A stretch of DNA of 64,000 bases from Erigeron canadensis (lineage: Eukaryota > Streptophyta > Magnoliopsida > Asterales > Asteraceae): assembly GCF_010389155.1 (NCBI RefSeq), contig NC_057769.1:6138735-6202734 (forward strand), read 5' to 3'. Numbering within the stretch: position 1 is the first letter of the stretch; each line of letters opens with the position of its first letter. The position numbers and the translations under genes are program-made. This document shows positions 9,701 through 20,612 of this stretch, piece after piece. The notes below the pieces were generated by a model. That model searched no databases. It was given only the letters and a program-made list of their open reading frames with translations, and was not told the DNA's origin.

Positions 9701-12690
9701 GACTTATTACTTGTTGGAACCATGTGATCTGTTAGAAATTTTACATAACCCCGAATGGACTACTCTTAGGTGATCTTCTATGGATCGAAATACCTGCCTC
9801 TAGTTATCATTAGCTTTGTTGATACTGTATGGCATGTTTAAAAACATATGTTCATCTAGTATTCTTCTACTTTTGTCTTTTGACTATAAAATGAAGTTTC
9901 TCATGCAAAACTTACATGTTAATTGTTTAACAGAGGTACGGTATCTGGTTTCATGTCGATGCTGCATATGCTGGAAGTGCTTGTATTTGCCCAGAATACC
10001 GTCATCATTTGAATGGTATTGAAGAAGCCGACTCATTTAACATGAATTGCCATAAATGGTTCTTAACCAACTTTGATTGTTCAGCACTATGGATAAAGGT
10101 TTGAACCTTTGTTTCTATCTCTACTACTTTGTAAAGAATATGATCCTTCTCTTAAATTTCAAATTTTTAAGTACAAGGAAATTACTATATTACATCCTTA
10201 AGTACAAGGAAAATTTTCAGTACATAAGTTATTAATGAAATAATGATTTGACTGTTTTGTATAAGTGAATGATGAGTCCTAGTGCTGGCATACTGACCAC
10301 TCTAATGTAGTTAGAGGGTTATAACCATTTGACCCATTTTCAGTTAATCTTCTAATTAGTAATGACTTATAACCTAAGCTGATCTGTTATCACATACATG
10401 GATTGAAATTCCCCTCTTTGGAAAAAGGACACGGCCTGCATTTGTCATGTGACCCCAAAAATGGGACTTATTCACTTATTTTTAGCATCAAAGGAGGCTA
10501 TAGTCTCCTAATCTAATATTCATATTCATTTCTAGAATACTTCGCGGATATTAAATGTTGCAAAACTTTACTTTAATTTGTCATTTTTAATCATGTGATG
10601 CAATCATCTGTTCAATTATCTTCAAAGCAGTTTTTGACAGCCTTCTTGTCTAAACAGGACCGAAATGCCCTCATCCAGTCCCTTTCTACAAATCCTGAGT
10701 ATTTGAAGAATAAAGTAAGCATACCCACCGTCCATTGGAGTATACTATTAAATAAATGGTAACTGAGAGACCACATGTGCTTCTAGAAACTTAAGATATG
10801 TTACTGTATATCAGGCTTCTCAAGGTAGTACTGTTGTTGATTACAAAGACTGGCAAATCCCTCTCGGACGCAGATTCAGGTATCACAAATTGACACTTTA
10901 TTCAATAATCTTTAAAGAACTTTTTATTCAGTTGTCACACTAAGGTAAAATGGTAAAAGAGGTAGCTTTTATCTATAAATCATTCTATATAGAGGTATCC
11001 TTAATTTCAAGATTTATATTGGATGTGACGATTTCTACCCATTTATATACATATGGGTTGATTTGGGATATGGTTATGGTCAATGTGTCAAATGTATTAA
11101 ACGAAAAGGGAAACATTTTGAGTGGGTCAATTGGGTCAAAAGTCATCTGAAATGTGTTTTTTTAAATGCATAAAACGTCCTCAGTTATCATTGCAGGGGT
11201 AAGCATGTTTAAAATATAAATTTAATAAAACTAAAAAAAATGAATAAGTGCTTGCTGGTTGTCTGGTTAACCCGACCCCTTCTAAAATTTAATTTACCCG
11301 TTGCTCAACTCAACTAATCCTCCTGTTTAGCCACCCATAATTTATTTAAAACAAACTATTTATGCTATAATAATTTGTGTGCCATTTGATAGGTCTTTGA
11401 AACTGTGGTTGGTGTTACGACTATATGGTGTTGAGAATCTTCAGTCTTACATAAGAAACCATATAAACTTGGCTAAACATTTCGAAGGTCTTGTTGCTCA
11501 AGACCCAAGGTTTGAGGTAAGATTAAATAGCATAGATGAGTTTATGTATTTGCACACATCATTGTTACGAATGATTTTTAATTACTAGTTTCTATCTTCA
11601 AGATATCTATATTTAGGATACAATTAATTTACGTTTCCATCAAGATATATATATTTTATCTTCATTTTTTTATACCACCGACTGCAACATTGTACATGAA
11701 CTTGATTTACAAGATTTTTTTAATCAGTCATTGACTCGCTTTTAAAGATGACAATTGGCAATTGTTTGTATTATGAGGATTTGACAAAACAAGATATGTT
11801 GCAATTTTTCTAGACCTTTCTGAAATGATATATCTTCTCAAGAATAGTATCTTATTTTCAGATTGTTGCCACTCGTACGTTTTCATTAGTTTGCTTTCGC
11901 CTTCTACCTGCCAACAAAAATGAAGAAGATGTCAACAAAGTCAACCAGGACCTCTTGGATGCTGTCAACTCATCTGGGAAGATTTTTATCTCTCATACGG
12001 TATACACCTTCACCTTTTATCTTTGGAAATCATCCTAACTATTTGTTCGTTTCTACAAAGAGTTAATGACTTTTCACTGCAAACAACCGTGGTTCTTTCT
12101 TAAACTTAGCAAGAATAAATTACTTTGAAAGAAATTTGCCAAGTACAATGTGAAAATTGCTCAGTCTTGCAAACCATTTTTCTCACCGTTTTATTAAGTA
12201 TGGTTGTTTTAAGAAGAGGCAATTTCAGTCTTCAACTCTACTCTTGAAATTGGATATACATGTAAAATGATAAAATACAGCTAAGTAGAGATTATCAATT
12301 GGCTGGAATGGTTTAAGAGTTACCTGATAAATAAGCACTTACAAAGTTACAATATTCTTATTATTCACTATATTACAATGAAATGGATCACTATCTTAAT
12401 ACGCAGGAATCATTTTCATAGTCAATTTAGTAAGTTGATTGTGAATGAATAATTTAGGAAAAAACTATGACATGTGAGACATTGTCCTATCAACATAAAC
12501 TGGCCTCTAAAATCATGGATTTGTTGGTTTATAAGCTCATTTCTCCCTTTTCAATTATTTACCGCAGGTTTTATCGGGTAAATACATCTTGCGGTTCGTC
12601 GTAGGAGCTCCATTGACGGAAGAGAGACATGTAATTGCAGCTTGGAAGGTTTTTCAAGGAGCAGCCTCAACTCTTTTAGGGAATTCATAG
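6764..12690 (+). CDS. TYDC: Aromatic L-amino acid (tyrosine-type) decarboxylase
   Basis: This is a PLP-dependent group II decarboxylase, predicted to remove CO2 from tyrosine, DOPA or phenylalanine in the cytosol to give amines. Exons: 6764-6765, 6919-7045, 7575-7647, 8037-8267, 8409-8572, 8717-8857, 9371-9430, 9934-10098, 10658-10714, 10815-10879, 11393-11516, 11862-11999 and 12568-12690. All introns are GT-AG and the sum is 489 codons plus stop, the usual plant length. The start ATG is split by intron 1 (AT + G), giving a MENG-type N terminus. Visible residues are His191 (QTHSS, stacks on PLP), Asp275 (HVDAAYAG), Lys307 ([10 protein letters not shown], Schiff base) and loop Tyr350 ([10 protein letters not shown]). 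Tyr350 is the residue that favours decarboxylation, whereas aldehyde synthases of this family carry Phe there. Substrate preference (Tyr, DOPA, Phe or Trp) cannot be fixed from sequence alone. The alternative start would be Met10. Confidence 0.93.
7690..7940. repeat. Recurrent intronic element copy (decarboxylase intron 3)
   Basis: Carries GATGAGTTGGG, TAACTTGAAACAC, TTGCATTAAAAATACACTTT and CTTTTGACCC. The same ordered words recur in ABCC introns 5 and 10 and, more weakly, in other introns of this window. I read it as a dispersed non-autonomous repeat whose ends I could not fix. Confidence 0.5.
9131..9235 (+). mobile_element. SINE fragment (TS-like) in decarboxylase intron 6
   Basis: The order GACTGTCTACC, GTAGGGGTATGACTGTCTAC, CCCCATACCCC and then a TTGTTGT end resembles the body and TTG-type tail of TS-like plant SINEs. 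Related fragments lie at about 21470-21545 and, inverted, 24420-24655. Family placement is from memory. Confidence 0.45.
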
Positions 12691-13252
12691 ACCTAGTTTC
12701 TGCTGAAAATACAAATAATTGTTTCTTGAACGATTGGTTTCTGCTAAAGCAGACACATTTCTACAATTGATATTCAAAAACTCAATTGTTTAAAGAACTT
12801 TTATATAATCGTCTATTCTAATATATGAAACATACAACTTTTTATAGTTTTCCAGATCATGAGGTATTTAAGAGAGCTTTTAAAGTATCATTTACCGTAA
12901 ATCATCCATTCACTATCTCATATTACCCGTTTTGTTAAAACTAAATTTTCAAACATGTCAAATCACATAATTGCTGTGAAATGCGAATGCCAATATACCT
13001 TTTATGTATTAAGCCGTTACTTACAATCATGTGTGTGATTCAATCGTCAAAAGAGGTACTGTTAGACGATTGTTATAAGGCACGGTGTTCCCTTCTTATA
13101 AGTGACATGACTAAAAAGTTGCTTCAACTCTCTAATCTGTGCGGTAATCATATATCGCTTGTGGCTCAGGTGTAAAAGTGTAATGAAAACTGATAATTCA
13201 AATTAAGGAGGAGATTATTAAAAACAGTTGTAATAAAAAATATCAAATAACA
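12691..13252. other. Decarboxylase 3' flank, nothing further recognised
   Basis: It begins with the probable 3' UTR after the TAG at 12688-12690. No poly(A) signal stands out clearly and no other gene was seen before the tRNA cluster. Confidence 0.4.
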
Positions 13253-13325
13253 CGACTCCGCTGGGGATCGAACCCAGAATCTCTGGTTTCGTAGACCAGC
13301 GCCTTATCCATTGGGCCACGGAGTC
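13253..13325 (-). tRNA. tRNA-Arg(ACG)
   Basis: On the - strand a 73-nt cloverleaf starts GACTCCG and ends CGGAGTC plus discriminator G. The acceptor stem pairs perfectly. The anticodon stem CTGGT/ACCAG encloses the loop CTACGAA, giving anticodon ACG (read as ICG). The T arm contains GGTTCGATCCC. It has no intron. Confidence 0.95.
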
Positions 13326-13421
13326 AATTGTTGCTTATATAGATGCATACATACATAATATATACTCAAATAAATAAAAACCAACAAAATAATAACATTT
13401 TTAAAAGAAATAAAAAACATA

Positions 13422-13501
13422 TGACGGTTGTGGGATTCGAACCCACGCCAGTTCGAAGCAGATCCTAAATCTGACGCCTTGGACCACTCGGCCAAACCGT
13501 C
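13422..13501 (-). tRNA. tRNA-Leu(UAG), diverged copy
   Basis: An 80-nt class II tRNA on the - strand. The acceptor stem GACGGTT/AACCGTC is perfect, the D arm is standard, the anticodon loop TTTAGGA gives UAG, and the T arm has GGTTCGAATCC. Against the copy at 16612-16691 it has changes in the anticodon stem, including an apparent T-C mismatch at its base, and a changed variable arm. It may be functional or decaying. Confidence 0.75.
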
Positions 13502-13820
13502 TTTGTTGACTTTTTTTTTTTAAATATTATATTAACTCCAAAAATATGCTATTAATTTTATTTTAAAAGTCTTTTATTTTATATATCGGAAATATATGTG
13601 TGTCTTTGTATCTGATTAGTTGAACCCAGGTACATTAATCCCTTTAAAATTTATTTTTTAAAAATTTAATTATTTGATTTAGGGTTGTTTCATTGCCGTT
13701 TTGATACCATATGTAAACTATTGTCAATTATATTTTGAATTTGTTTTTTTTAAAATTTTTTTTGGAGGTGAGATCATTTGGATGCACGTAGGGTGTTTGA
13801 AGTTATGTTTATTATATATT
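13422..13820. repeat. Duplicated block, copy 1 (partner 16612-17010)
   Basis: Beyond the tRNA-Leu the + strand shares, in the same order with 16691-17010, CTATTAATTTTATTTTA, TGTGTCT..TTTG, TGGTTAGTTGAA-like CCCAGGTACAT, ATTATTTGA and TATTTTGAATTTGTTT, and then GGTGTTTGA.GTTATGTTT. Similarity is interrupted by small indels. The partner block leads directly into the MED6 leader. Confidence 0.75.
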
Positions 13821-16294
13821 AACAACAAATCGTTTTTATTAAAATGTGGTAGTATTAAACTTGAATCATATATTGCTTACAAATTTAGTATACACGTTGT
13901 TAGATGACTATTGGGGAAAAAAATCAAAATTATATTTTCCTAAATATCTACTCGTGGAGGGAGGGGAGGCAATAGATTCATCTTAGGTGGTATGTGAAGT
14001 TATGTGTGGCTGGCTTCTTCTCTTATCATCTATTTATCACATTTTCTCACGAGAAAATAAGACCCATAAAACGTTTGAGAAAATTCTTATGTCAAGGGTG
14101 TCATCTAGAAAAAATCTCCAGAAAACGAGAGAAAACATTCAGTTGGGGAAGCTCTAATGACCCTGGCCATTGTAATGTAATCTTATTGCGAACGTCATGT
14201 TGTTTTATTAGATAGATTAATATTGTAGTTTAAAGTTAGTAATTTCATATTTGATTTCGTATAAATAAAGCGATGATTTCTTTTCTTTTTTTTAACTTTA
14301 TCTCTTATATTAATAAAAAAAATTGTAATGATGTCATTTTGTTTTAAATGAGAACTCCATGACATGTTAATATATGATCTTGATATTTTTATGACATCAT
14401 CCATAAAACTAAAATTGTCAAATAAAAAAATCAAAACTATTTTACTTAGATTTGAATCATTATTAGACTTTTAATATAGCTGATGTGATTTAGATATTTT
14501 GATTTTTAAACAAATTGTAATCTTAACATCCAACTTTATTCAGCTACCTGCATAGTATATAGGTTAATTAACTAGTTATTACATTAAATAAACATGTTTT
14601 TATCTATATCTAATTTTACATCATCATAAATATATAACAAACATATCCAACAAGTTGTATTTGTATACAATAAAAACCATTCTAAATAATAATATCGTCA
14701 TTATTTGGCATGCAATTAGTCTCTATATTTAACTTTGAAGTTTAAATCGTCCTCATACAACGATATAACATACATATTCTACTCCTTAGTTTCAATACAA
14801 AATATCTTTGAGTAATAATAATATTTCATTATATTTCAATATGTATTATTTATAACTACTATTAATGTTATTGTGAGAAATTAATATATCTATCTCGCGT
14901 GGGAAATAATCTAAGACATAATCTTAATATATATTATAAGGCAGTTGAACTAATGACTTATTAACCAATCAAATCGTTTGATTTCATCAAATTGATTTCT
15001 GCTTATATCATCATTTAATTTAATTATAAATTAAAAATCCTAATAATCATTATTCAAATATATTATTATATTAGTATTATATTAATATTTATAAAAAAAG
15101 TCTCAATAATGTACACTTTTTGGTTTTTATTTAATAATTTATACTTTTTAGCCCTAAATATTTAATTTATATTTATTTGTAGCCATCAACTTGAGAAAAT
15201 TATTTCATTAATTTAAATAATTTCAACATATGTAATATTGTCTACACAAAATATTTGAAAAGATGAAATACAATATATGTGTTCAATATTTTAAAATTAT
15301 ATTTTTTTAAATTTACATTTTTTACATTTAAATTTGTATATTTAATAAATTGTTTTATCTTTAAAATGTTATAAACAATCTGCGTAATATTAGCTAATAA
15401 GAAAATATTATATAAACAATAAAGATTTACACATATAAATATCAATGTCAATTGTATGACTAACGATTGATATTAGCTTATAAGAAAATATTATAAAATA
15501 TTATAAATTGATACCTATAAATGTCTTACATTGGTATCCTAATACAATATTGATAATGTAGTCTAATTTGATAATATATTTTAGATTTAATTTTTATAAA
15601 TATTAATATTTAATGTAAACACAATATGAACTCCAAATACATATCCTAACTATAGTAACAGATGACGATATACAACATTCTTATCCTAAACACAATAGGA
15701 ATAACAAAACATGGGACGATCACAGAACAAAGCACGATTATTGTATTTCAACAGAGGGTTACTTGAATACTAAATTCAAATCAATATGAACTTCATTTAA
15801 GATTTATCTCTCAATAAAAAAGGTACAACATTTTCTTTCTCCTTTTATATATTAGTTTTGCGTATTAATATTTAAAGTTACAATTGTCACTCAAATCAAT
15901 AGTCCTAACTATTATGAAAAAATATGAAAACAATTTTAATTGTTATCTAATTATCATGAGACAGGTGATTGAAAATTAACCTATTCATGTTATGGGTCCG
16001 CATCATGATCAAAGACATATACTTGAATAATTGAATGTCAAGTACATGATTATATTATGAGTACAAATGGTTTCAAAAAATTTTATAATAGAGAAATTAT
16101 CGTAGCATGTGTCTTGTGGAATGACTATGACAAACAATTCCATCAATATGTTTCAGCTAATAACGACAGTGACGGACTTGTGATTAAGTATATCTTCAAC
16201 ATTATAAGCTTTTATGACTTAAACGTATGAAGATCTAATTTTGATAATATCTGTAGTAGTGTTGGACATGAGCTTAAAATCTATTATATCTATC
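13821..16294. other. AT-rich intergenic stretch, nothing recognised
   Basis: About 2.5 kb at very high A+T. I found no protein-like frame, RNA gene or paired element termini. The segment 13915-14180 has a more even composition (GGAGGGAGGGGAGG, GTTGGGGAAGCTC) but no recognisable content. Confidence 0.45.
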
Positions 16295-16550
16295 TATACT
16301 ACTTATTAAAGAAAACACCCCCCATGTTGAAAGTTACACGGGGGAAATGTCTAAAATGTCCTTCCATGTAATATTTTCATCTACCACCCTTAAGATATGC
16401 AATATTTTTACTTAGCACTAAAATATTTTTACTTACACTACCCTTTAACATTAATGATTAAGTTATACTATCAATTATTTATTTTTTAAAATATCCCCAT
16501 TAATAATCTACATCAATCACATCGACGCATTGCGCGGGTAACGTGTTACT
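16295..16550 (+). mobile_element. Helitron-like element
   Basis: The 5' end TCTATACTACTTATTAAAG follows an A. The body has TTGAAAGTTACAC. Near the 3' end GACGCATTGCGCGGGTAACG forms the short GC-rich palindrome expected shortly before a Helitron terminus, but the terminal CTAG is degraded to about TTACT. It is short and non-autonomous. Confidence 0.6.
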
Positions 16551-16611
16551 CATATAAATATATAAACCGACACGATAGTAACATTATTTTAAAGAAAAAT
16601 AAAAAAGTGGA

Positions 16612-16616
16612 TGACG

Positions 16617-16687
<71 letters not shown>

Positions 16688-16691
16688 CGTC
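16612..16691 (-). tRNA. tRNA-Leu(UAG)
   Basis: An 80-nt class II tRNA on the - strand. The acceptor is GACGGTT/AGCCGTC (one T-G wobble). The anticodon stem CCAGA/TCTGG with loop TTTAGGC gives UAG. The long variable arm is intact (GTCCGAAAGGGC) and the T arm contains GGTTCAAATCC. This looks like the intact copy of the pair. Confidence 0.95.
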
Positions 16692-17010
16692 TTTATGATT
16701 TCAATTGACCTTACATTATATTTATTTAATCAACACCAAATTTTCTATTAATTTTATTTTAGAATCTTCTATTTTATACGGAAATTTTATATCACAAGGA
16801 AATCTGTGTCTGTCTTTGCATCTGGTTAGTTGAAACCCAGGTACATAAATCCCTATTAAAAAGAAATTAAATTTATTATTTGAATTACGGTTGCTTAACT
16901 GTCTGTTTTGTACCATACATATATAACAATATGTACTTATAGTCATTTTTATTTTGAATTTGTTTGGTGCTTTTACCTTTTTTTGGGTGTTGGATATAAG
17001 GTGTTTGATG
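16612..17010. repeat. Duplicated block, copy 2 (partner 13422-13820)
   Basis: It contains the intact tRNA-Leu and the stretch upstream of MED6. Because the MED6 coding start is only about 260 bp further on, the block probably includes part of the MED6 promoter or leader. Confidence 0.75.
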
Positions 17011-17273
17011 TTATGTTTGTTAGAAGTTTTTTTTTTTGCCCTAGATTATAGTACTAATTAATATGTTATATACTTGTATGAATTTGTGTTGATATTACTG
17101 ATATGTTTGTTCAAACTTCCGTGTTTGAAACTTATTTTTTTTGTGTTTGTGTGTTTTTGTTTTAGGTTGCCATTTTTATGTTTAAGTGTTAGTTTTAGAA
17201 AATGACAGCTAAAAAAGTTAATTTTTTTGCTTGCAGTAGGTTGAAATTTTTATAAATCTTGGACTTTAGGGAA

Positions 17274-20200
17274 ATGGCGGCCACCCCAATGTTGCCACCG
17301 AATCTAGGACCCGGGGCTGATGGAAATGCTGCAGCAGCTCCACCGCCACCAGGAACTGACATGACTGGAATATGCTTCAGAGATCAGTTGTGGTTGAATA
17401 CGTACCCACTGGACCGTAATCTTGTATTTGATTATTTTGCGCTTTCTCCTTTCTACGATTACACTTGCAACAATGAACAACTTCGGATGCGCTCAATTCA
17501 TCCGTTAGATACTTCTCATCTTTCGTAAGTTTTTCGTTCGATCTTGGTTACACTTGGTTTATGTGGTACTGTTTTTATATATGCTGTATATTTATCTAAG
17601 TTGTACGAATTTGATTTCATCATAGCTAAACCAAAAGCATGATCCTTTTGATTACCTGTTTGTTGGTTAATATGTCTAGCTACAAACCATAGTGATTATC
17701 ACATTTATATTAGTATTAATATTGAATTGCAAGGATAATGTAGCAGGGTCAAATATTAGTATGATTTTAAAAGTAACTGATTTCAGGTCATAGTTACAGA
17801 ATTCGCTCAGAAACCTTCGAATTTCGTATTGGTATAAAACGTACCGAACGCAATACGAAAACGTTCCAAACGATGCGGGTACGTCGAACCGAGTCGATAG
17901 GGTACTGTGAACCGAGTTGGCAGGGTACGACGAGCCGAGTCCAGTTCCAATCGTCGAATTCCGTCTTGAAATCGCTGAATTCAATTCGTATTCTTTGATT
18001 ACAGTTCGTTTTTGAACAGGAAAAACATGTCCCGTGACTTCCAAAGCTCCAAATCTCCAAAAGACGTTCCATTTTCCAAGATTTTAAGTTTTTAACTATA
18101 ACAACTTACTTTAGCTTTAAAAACAAAACCAATTTACTTAATAAGAATCTTTTTAACAAACAAAGATCTTCATATTTATTACAAAATTACAAAAACTTAG
18201 GCACTAAACGGCTATATATATCATACTAACTTACTAACCTTTGCACTGAAATTGTAGCATTCCAATCTTCTACTATTAGATTTTAGTTGGTGTTTGATTT
18301 CTATTGTATTTCCTAATGTTATGTTCTATCTTTTTATTGAGAACTTTTGTTTACTTGTGGTTTTAAATTTTGGTACACTCACCGAATTCATAATACAATG
18401 TACCATTCGTACCGCTTCGTACCGAAATGAGTATACCCCCTACGTACTGAATTCGTCACAAAGGGCGAATTGCGTACCCGTACCGAAGCGTACCGCGTTT
18501 TATGTGACTATGTTTCAGGTATAATTCAATAAAAAGTACCTGGAATTCAGGTGTGACGGTTGGGTCAGGTGGGGGAACTTATCTAAGATTGTATACTTTT
18601 TTATGGAAACCCTTTAATGTTTATTGCATTTGCCCTTGTCTTTCTCTCTAGTTTATATTTTTCTGGTGAAAAGTTGTTAAAATGGTATTTTTAGTATACT
18701 TGATATGCCGATTAAAGTAGTTATATGACTTATATCCAGATATAATAGTTCACACTAGAATTTTTTCAGCAAAAAAGAAGTTCGAAGTGATATTTTGATA
18801 ACATAGTTTATTTTTCTTTTAACTATTGTTAAAAGATAAGATGTAGAATGAGAGTATTGATTCTTTATGCATAGTAAAATGACAGGTATAGAGTTCATGG
18901 TGAGCGAAGTTATGGAACCCCACCTGTTTGTAATTCGTAAACAGAAGAGGGATAGCCCTGAGAAAGTCACTCCAATGTTTACCTACTATGTGCTTGATGG
19001 TTCTATATACCAAGCGCCACAACTTTGCAATGTCTTTGCAGCTCGGGTTGTACGTACTTCTTCCCTAGTTTCTATATGTGTAGAGGTGGGAATAATGTAA
19101 AGGTCGGGAAGGTCAGGTACTTGGCAAAAACCGGGTAATGTTTGTGTAGACCAGGTTGAGTTAACCTGCAACTCTTTTTATCCATAATTATATAAATAAG
19201 AACCATTTGGCGATAAAATTTGATACGATTTGACCCAATATGTCAATTATACTTTTGATGCGCTTGTATTCTTGACTAAGTAGTGGTTATAAGCTGATGG
19301 GCTTTGTCTTATGGTTCACTTGTAATGACAAACTTTTCGCCTGAACTCAGTTTATAGTATATGTAAATGAAGTAATAAACATATATGCAAGTAAAAAGAT
19401 GTGAAAAAATAATTGCGCATGAAAATAGTTGCGACTTTCAAAGTTGTCTTATCTTAATATGTGTGTTGAAACCTCATATTCAAAAAGTCAAACTTTATTC
19501 AAACCTAATCAATAACCTTGCTTAACCAGTTTTGAAAATGGAGCGGTTTAGTTTTTGTTTTTCCTTTGTTGACTGAATAAATACAATAAGCTTCTTCATG
19601 CACATTGAAGATCTGTTATCTGTTCCATTTAATTATTTAAATCCACACCATAGAACAGAGTTTTTGTAGGAAGGTTTTGTGTTATTTTGATTGTATATAC
19701 AAGATTTTGTGATAGTTTGGTTGTATATACAGGGACGAGCATTGTATCATATATCAAAGGCATTTATTACTGCTGCTTCAAAGTTGGAGAAGGTTGGGTA
19801 TGGTAAGTTGCACATTTCTGTCAGACATTTTAGAGGTAGCAATTTCATATTTACTTACAGATTGGTCAATTCGGGTTATATTTTTTTTTCTAGTGGTGCC
19901 AACATGTAAAATTAATTAAATGGAAGCGAGTCGAATGGGTCAAACAGGTAAAAACTCAATCAAAGCGTATTTTTAAATGCATATACCACCTAAATCATTT
20001 TATTGAAATAGCATAATGTTTTTAAACCATAGATGAGACTAATTATTCTTTGTAACAGTAGGAAAAAATGTGGTTTTGGTCAATCCAACGCAACCAACTA
20101 ACCAAGCTCAAAAAAATTACCCATGTTGGTCCGTTGTGCCATCCCACACATTTTGCTGCCACATCTAATTAATGATGATAGTTATTGGGATGATTAACTT

Positions 20201-20612
20201 ATTAATGGGTAATGACGTAGTGGACTCGGAGAATGAGGGTGCATCTGTTGAACCAAAAGCTGCCAAGGAGACTATTGACTTTAAGGAGGTTAAGCGAGTA
20301 GATCACATTCTTGCCTCGTTGCAACGCAAGGTAAGTAAACCATCCCTTCCTTTCTGAATGTTACTGCAAGGGATATTTTTGTAAAAAGGTGTTCAAAATC
20401 GTAATGTATTGAATAAACTCTTTACAAGTGATGCATTTTTTGGCATACAGCTTCCACCTGCACCTCAACCTCCCCCATTTCCAGAGGGTTATACACCGCC
20501 ATCAAGTGCAGAAGGGGAGCAAGGCCCTGAAGCTGGGCAAACCGACCCCAAACTTCCTCTGGTTGATCCCATCCTTGATCAAGGTCCATCTAAAAGAATG
20601 AAATATACTTAA
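17274..20612 (+). CDS. MED6: Mediator of RNA polymerase II transcription subunit 6
   Basis: MED6 belongs to the Mediator head module, which bridges activators and RNA polymerase II in the nucleus. Exons 17274-17524, 18875-19049, 19733-19802, 20221-20330 and 20451-20612 join with GT-AG introns into 255 codons plus stop, close to the usual plant MED6 length. The N terminus is Ala/Pro-rich (to about residue 28). The Med6 domain follows with [48 protein letters not shown] and [12 protein letters not shown]. The C-terminal part has [18 protein letters not shown] and a proline-rich tail ending in a basic SKRMKYT. An AG just before 17237 suggests a 5' UTR intron. Intron 1 (1350 bp) hosts a hAT element. 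Confidence 0.95.
17789..18512. mobile_element. hAT element, 724 bp, in MED6 intron 1
   Basis: The termini CATAGTTACA and TGTGACTATG are inverted repeats with one mismatch, flanked by a perfect 8-bp duplication TTTCAGGT (17781-17788 and 18513-18520). The subterminal regions carry many GTACCG/CGGTAC words in both orientations, as hAT transposase binding sites often do. Near the left end an AACCGAGT..-GGGTAC motif is repeated about three times (17880-17945). There is no intact transposase. Frames on the - strand here have no recognisable domain. Confidence 0.85.
19845..20165. repeat. Recurrent intronic element copy (MED6 intron 3)
   Basis: Contains GGTCAATTCGGG, AATGGGTCAAACAGG, TATTTTTAAATGCATATACC and TTACCCATGTTGGTC, words shared with other intron-borne repeats in the window. 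The ends are not defined. Confidence 0.4.

Noticed and set aside
10215..10510. Possible extra exon in the long decarboxylase intron 8
   Set aside because: Exons 8 and 9 already join in frame with continuous family sequence, and no additional conserved segment is missing.
17676..18072. Two overlapping - strand frames of 92-122 codons in MED6 intron 1
   Set aside because: They lie inside the hAT element and contain no transposase or other recognisable motif. They seem open by chance.
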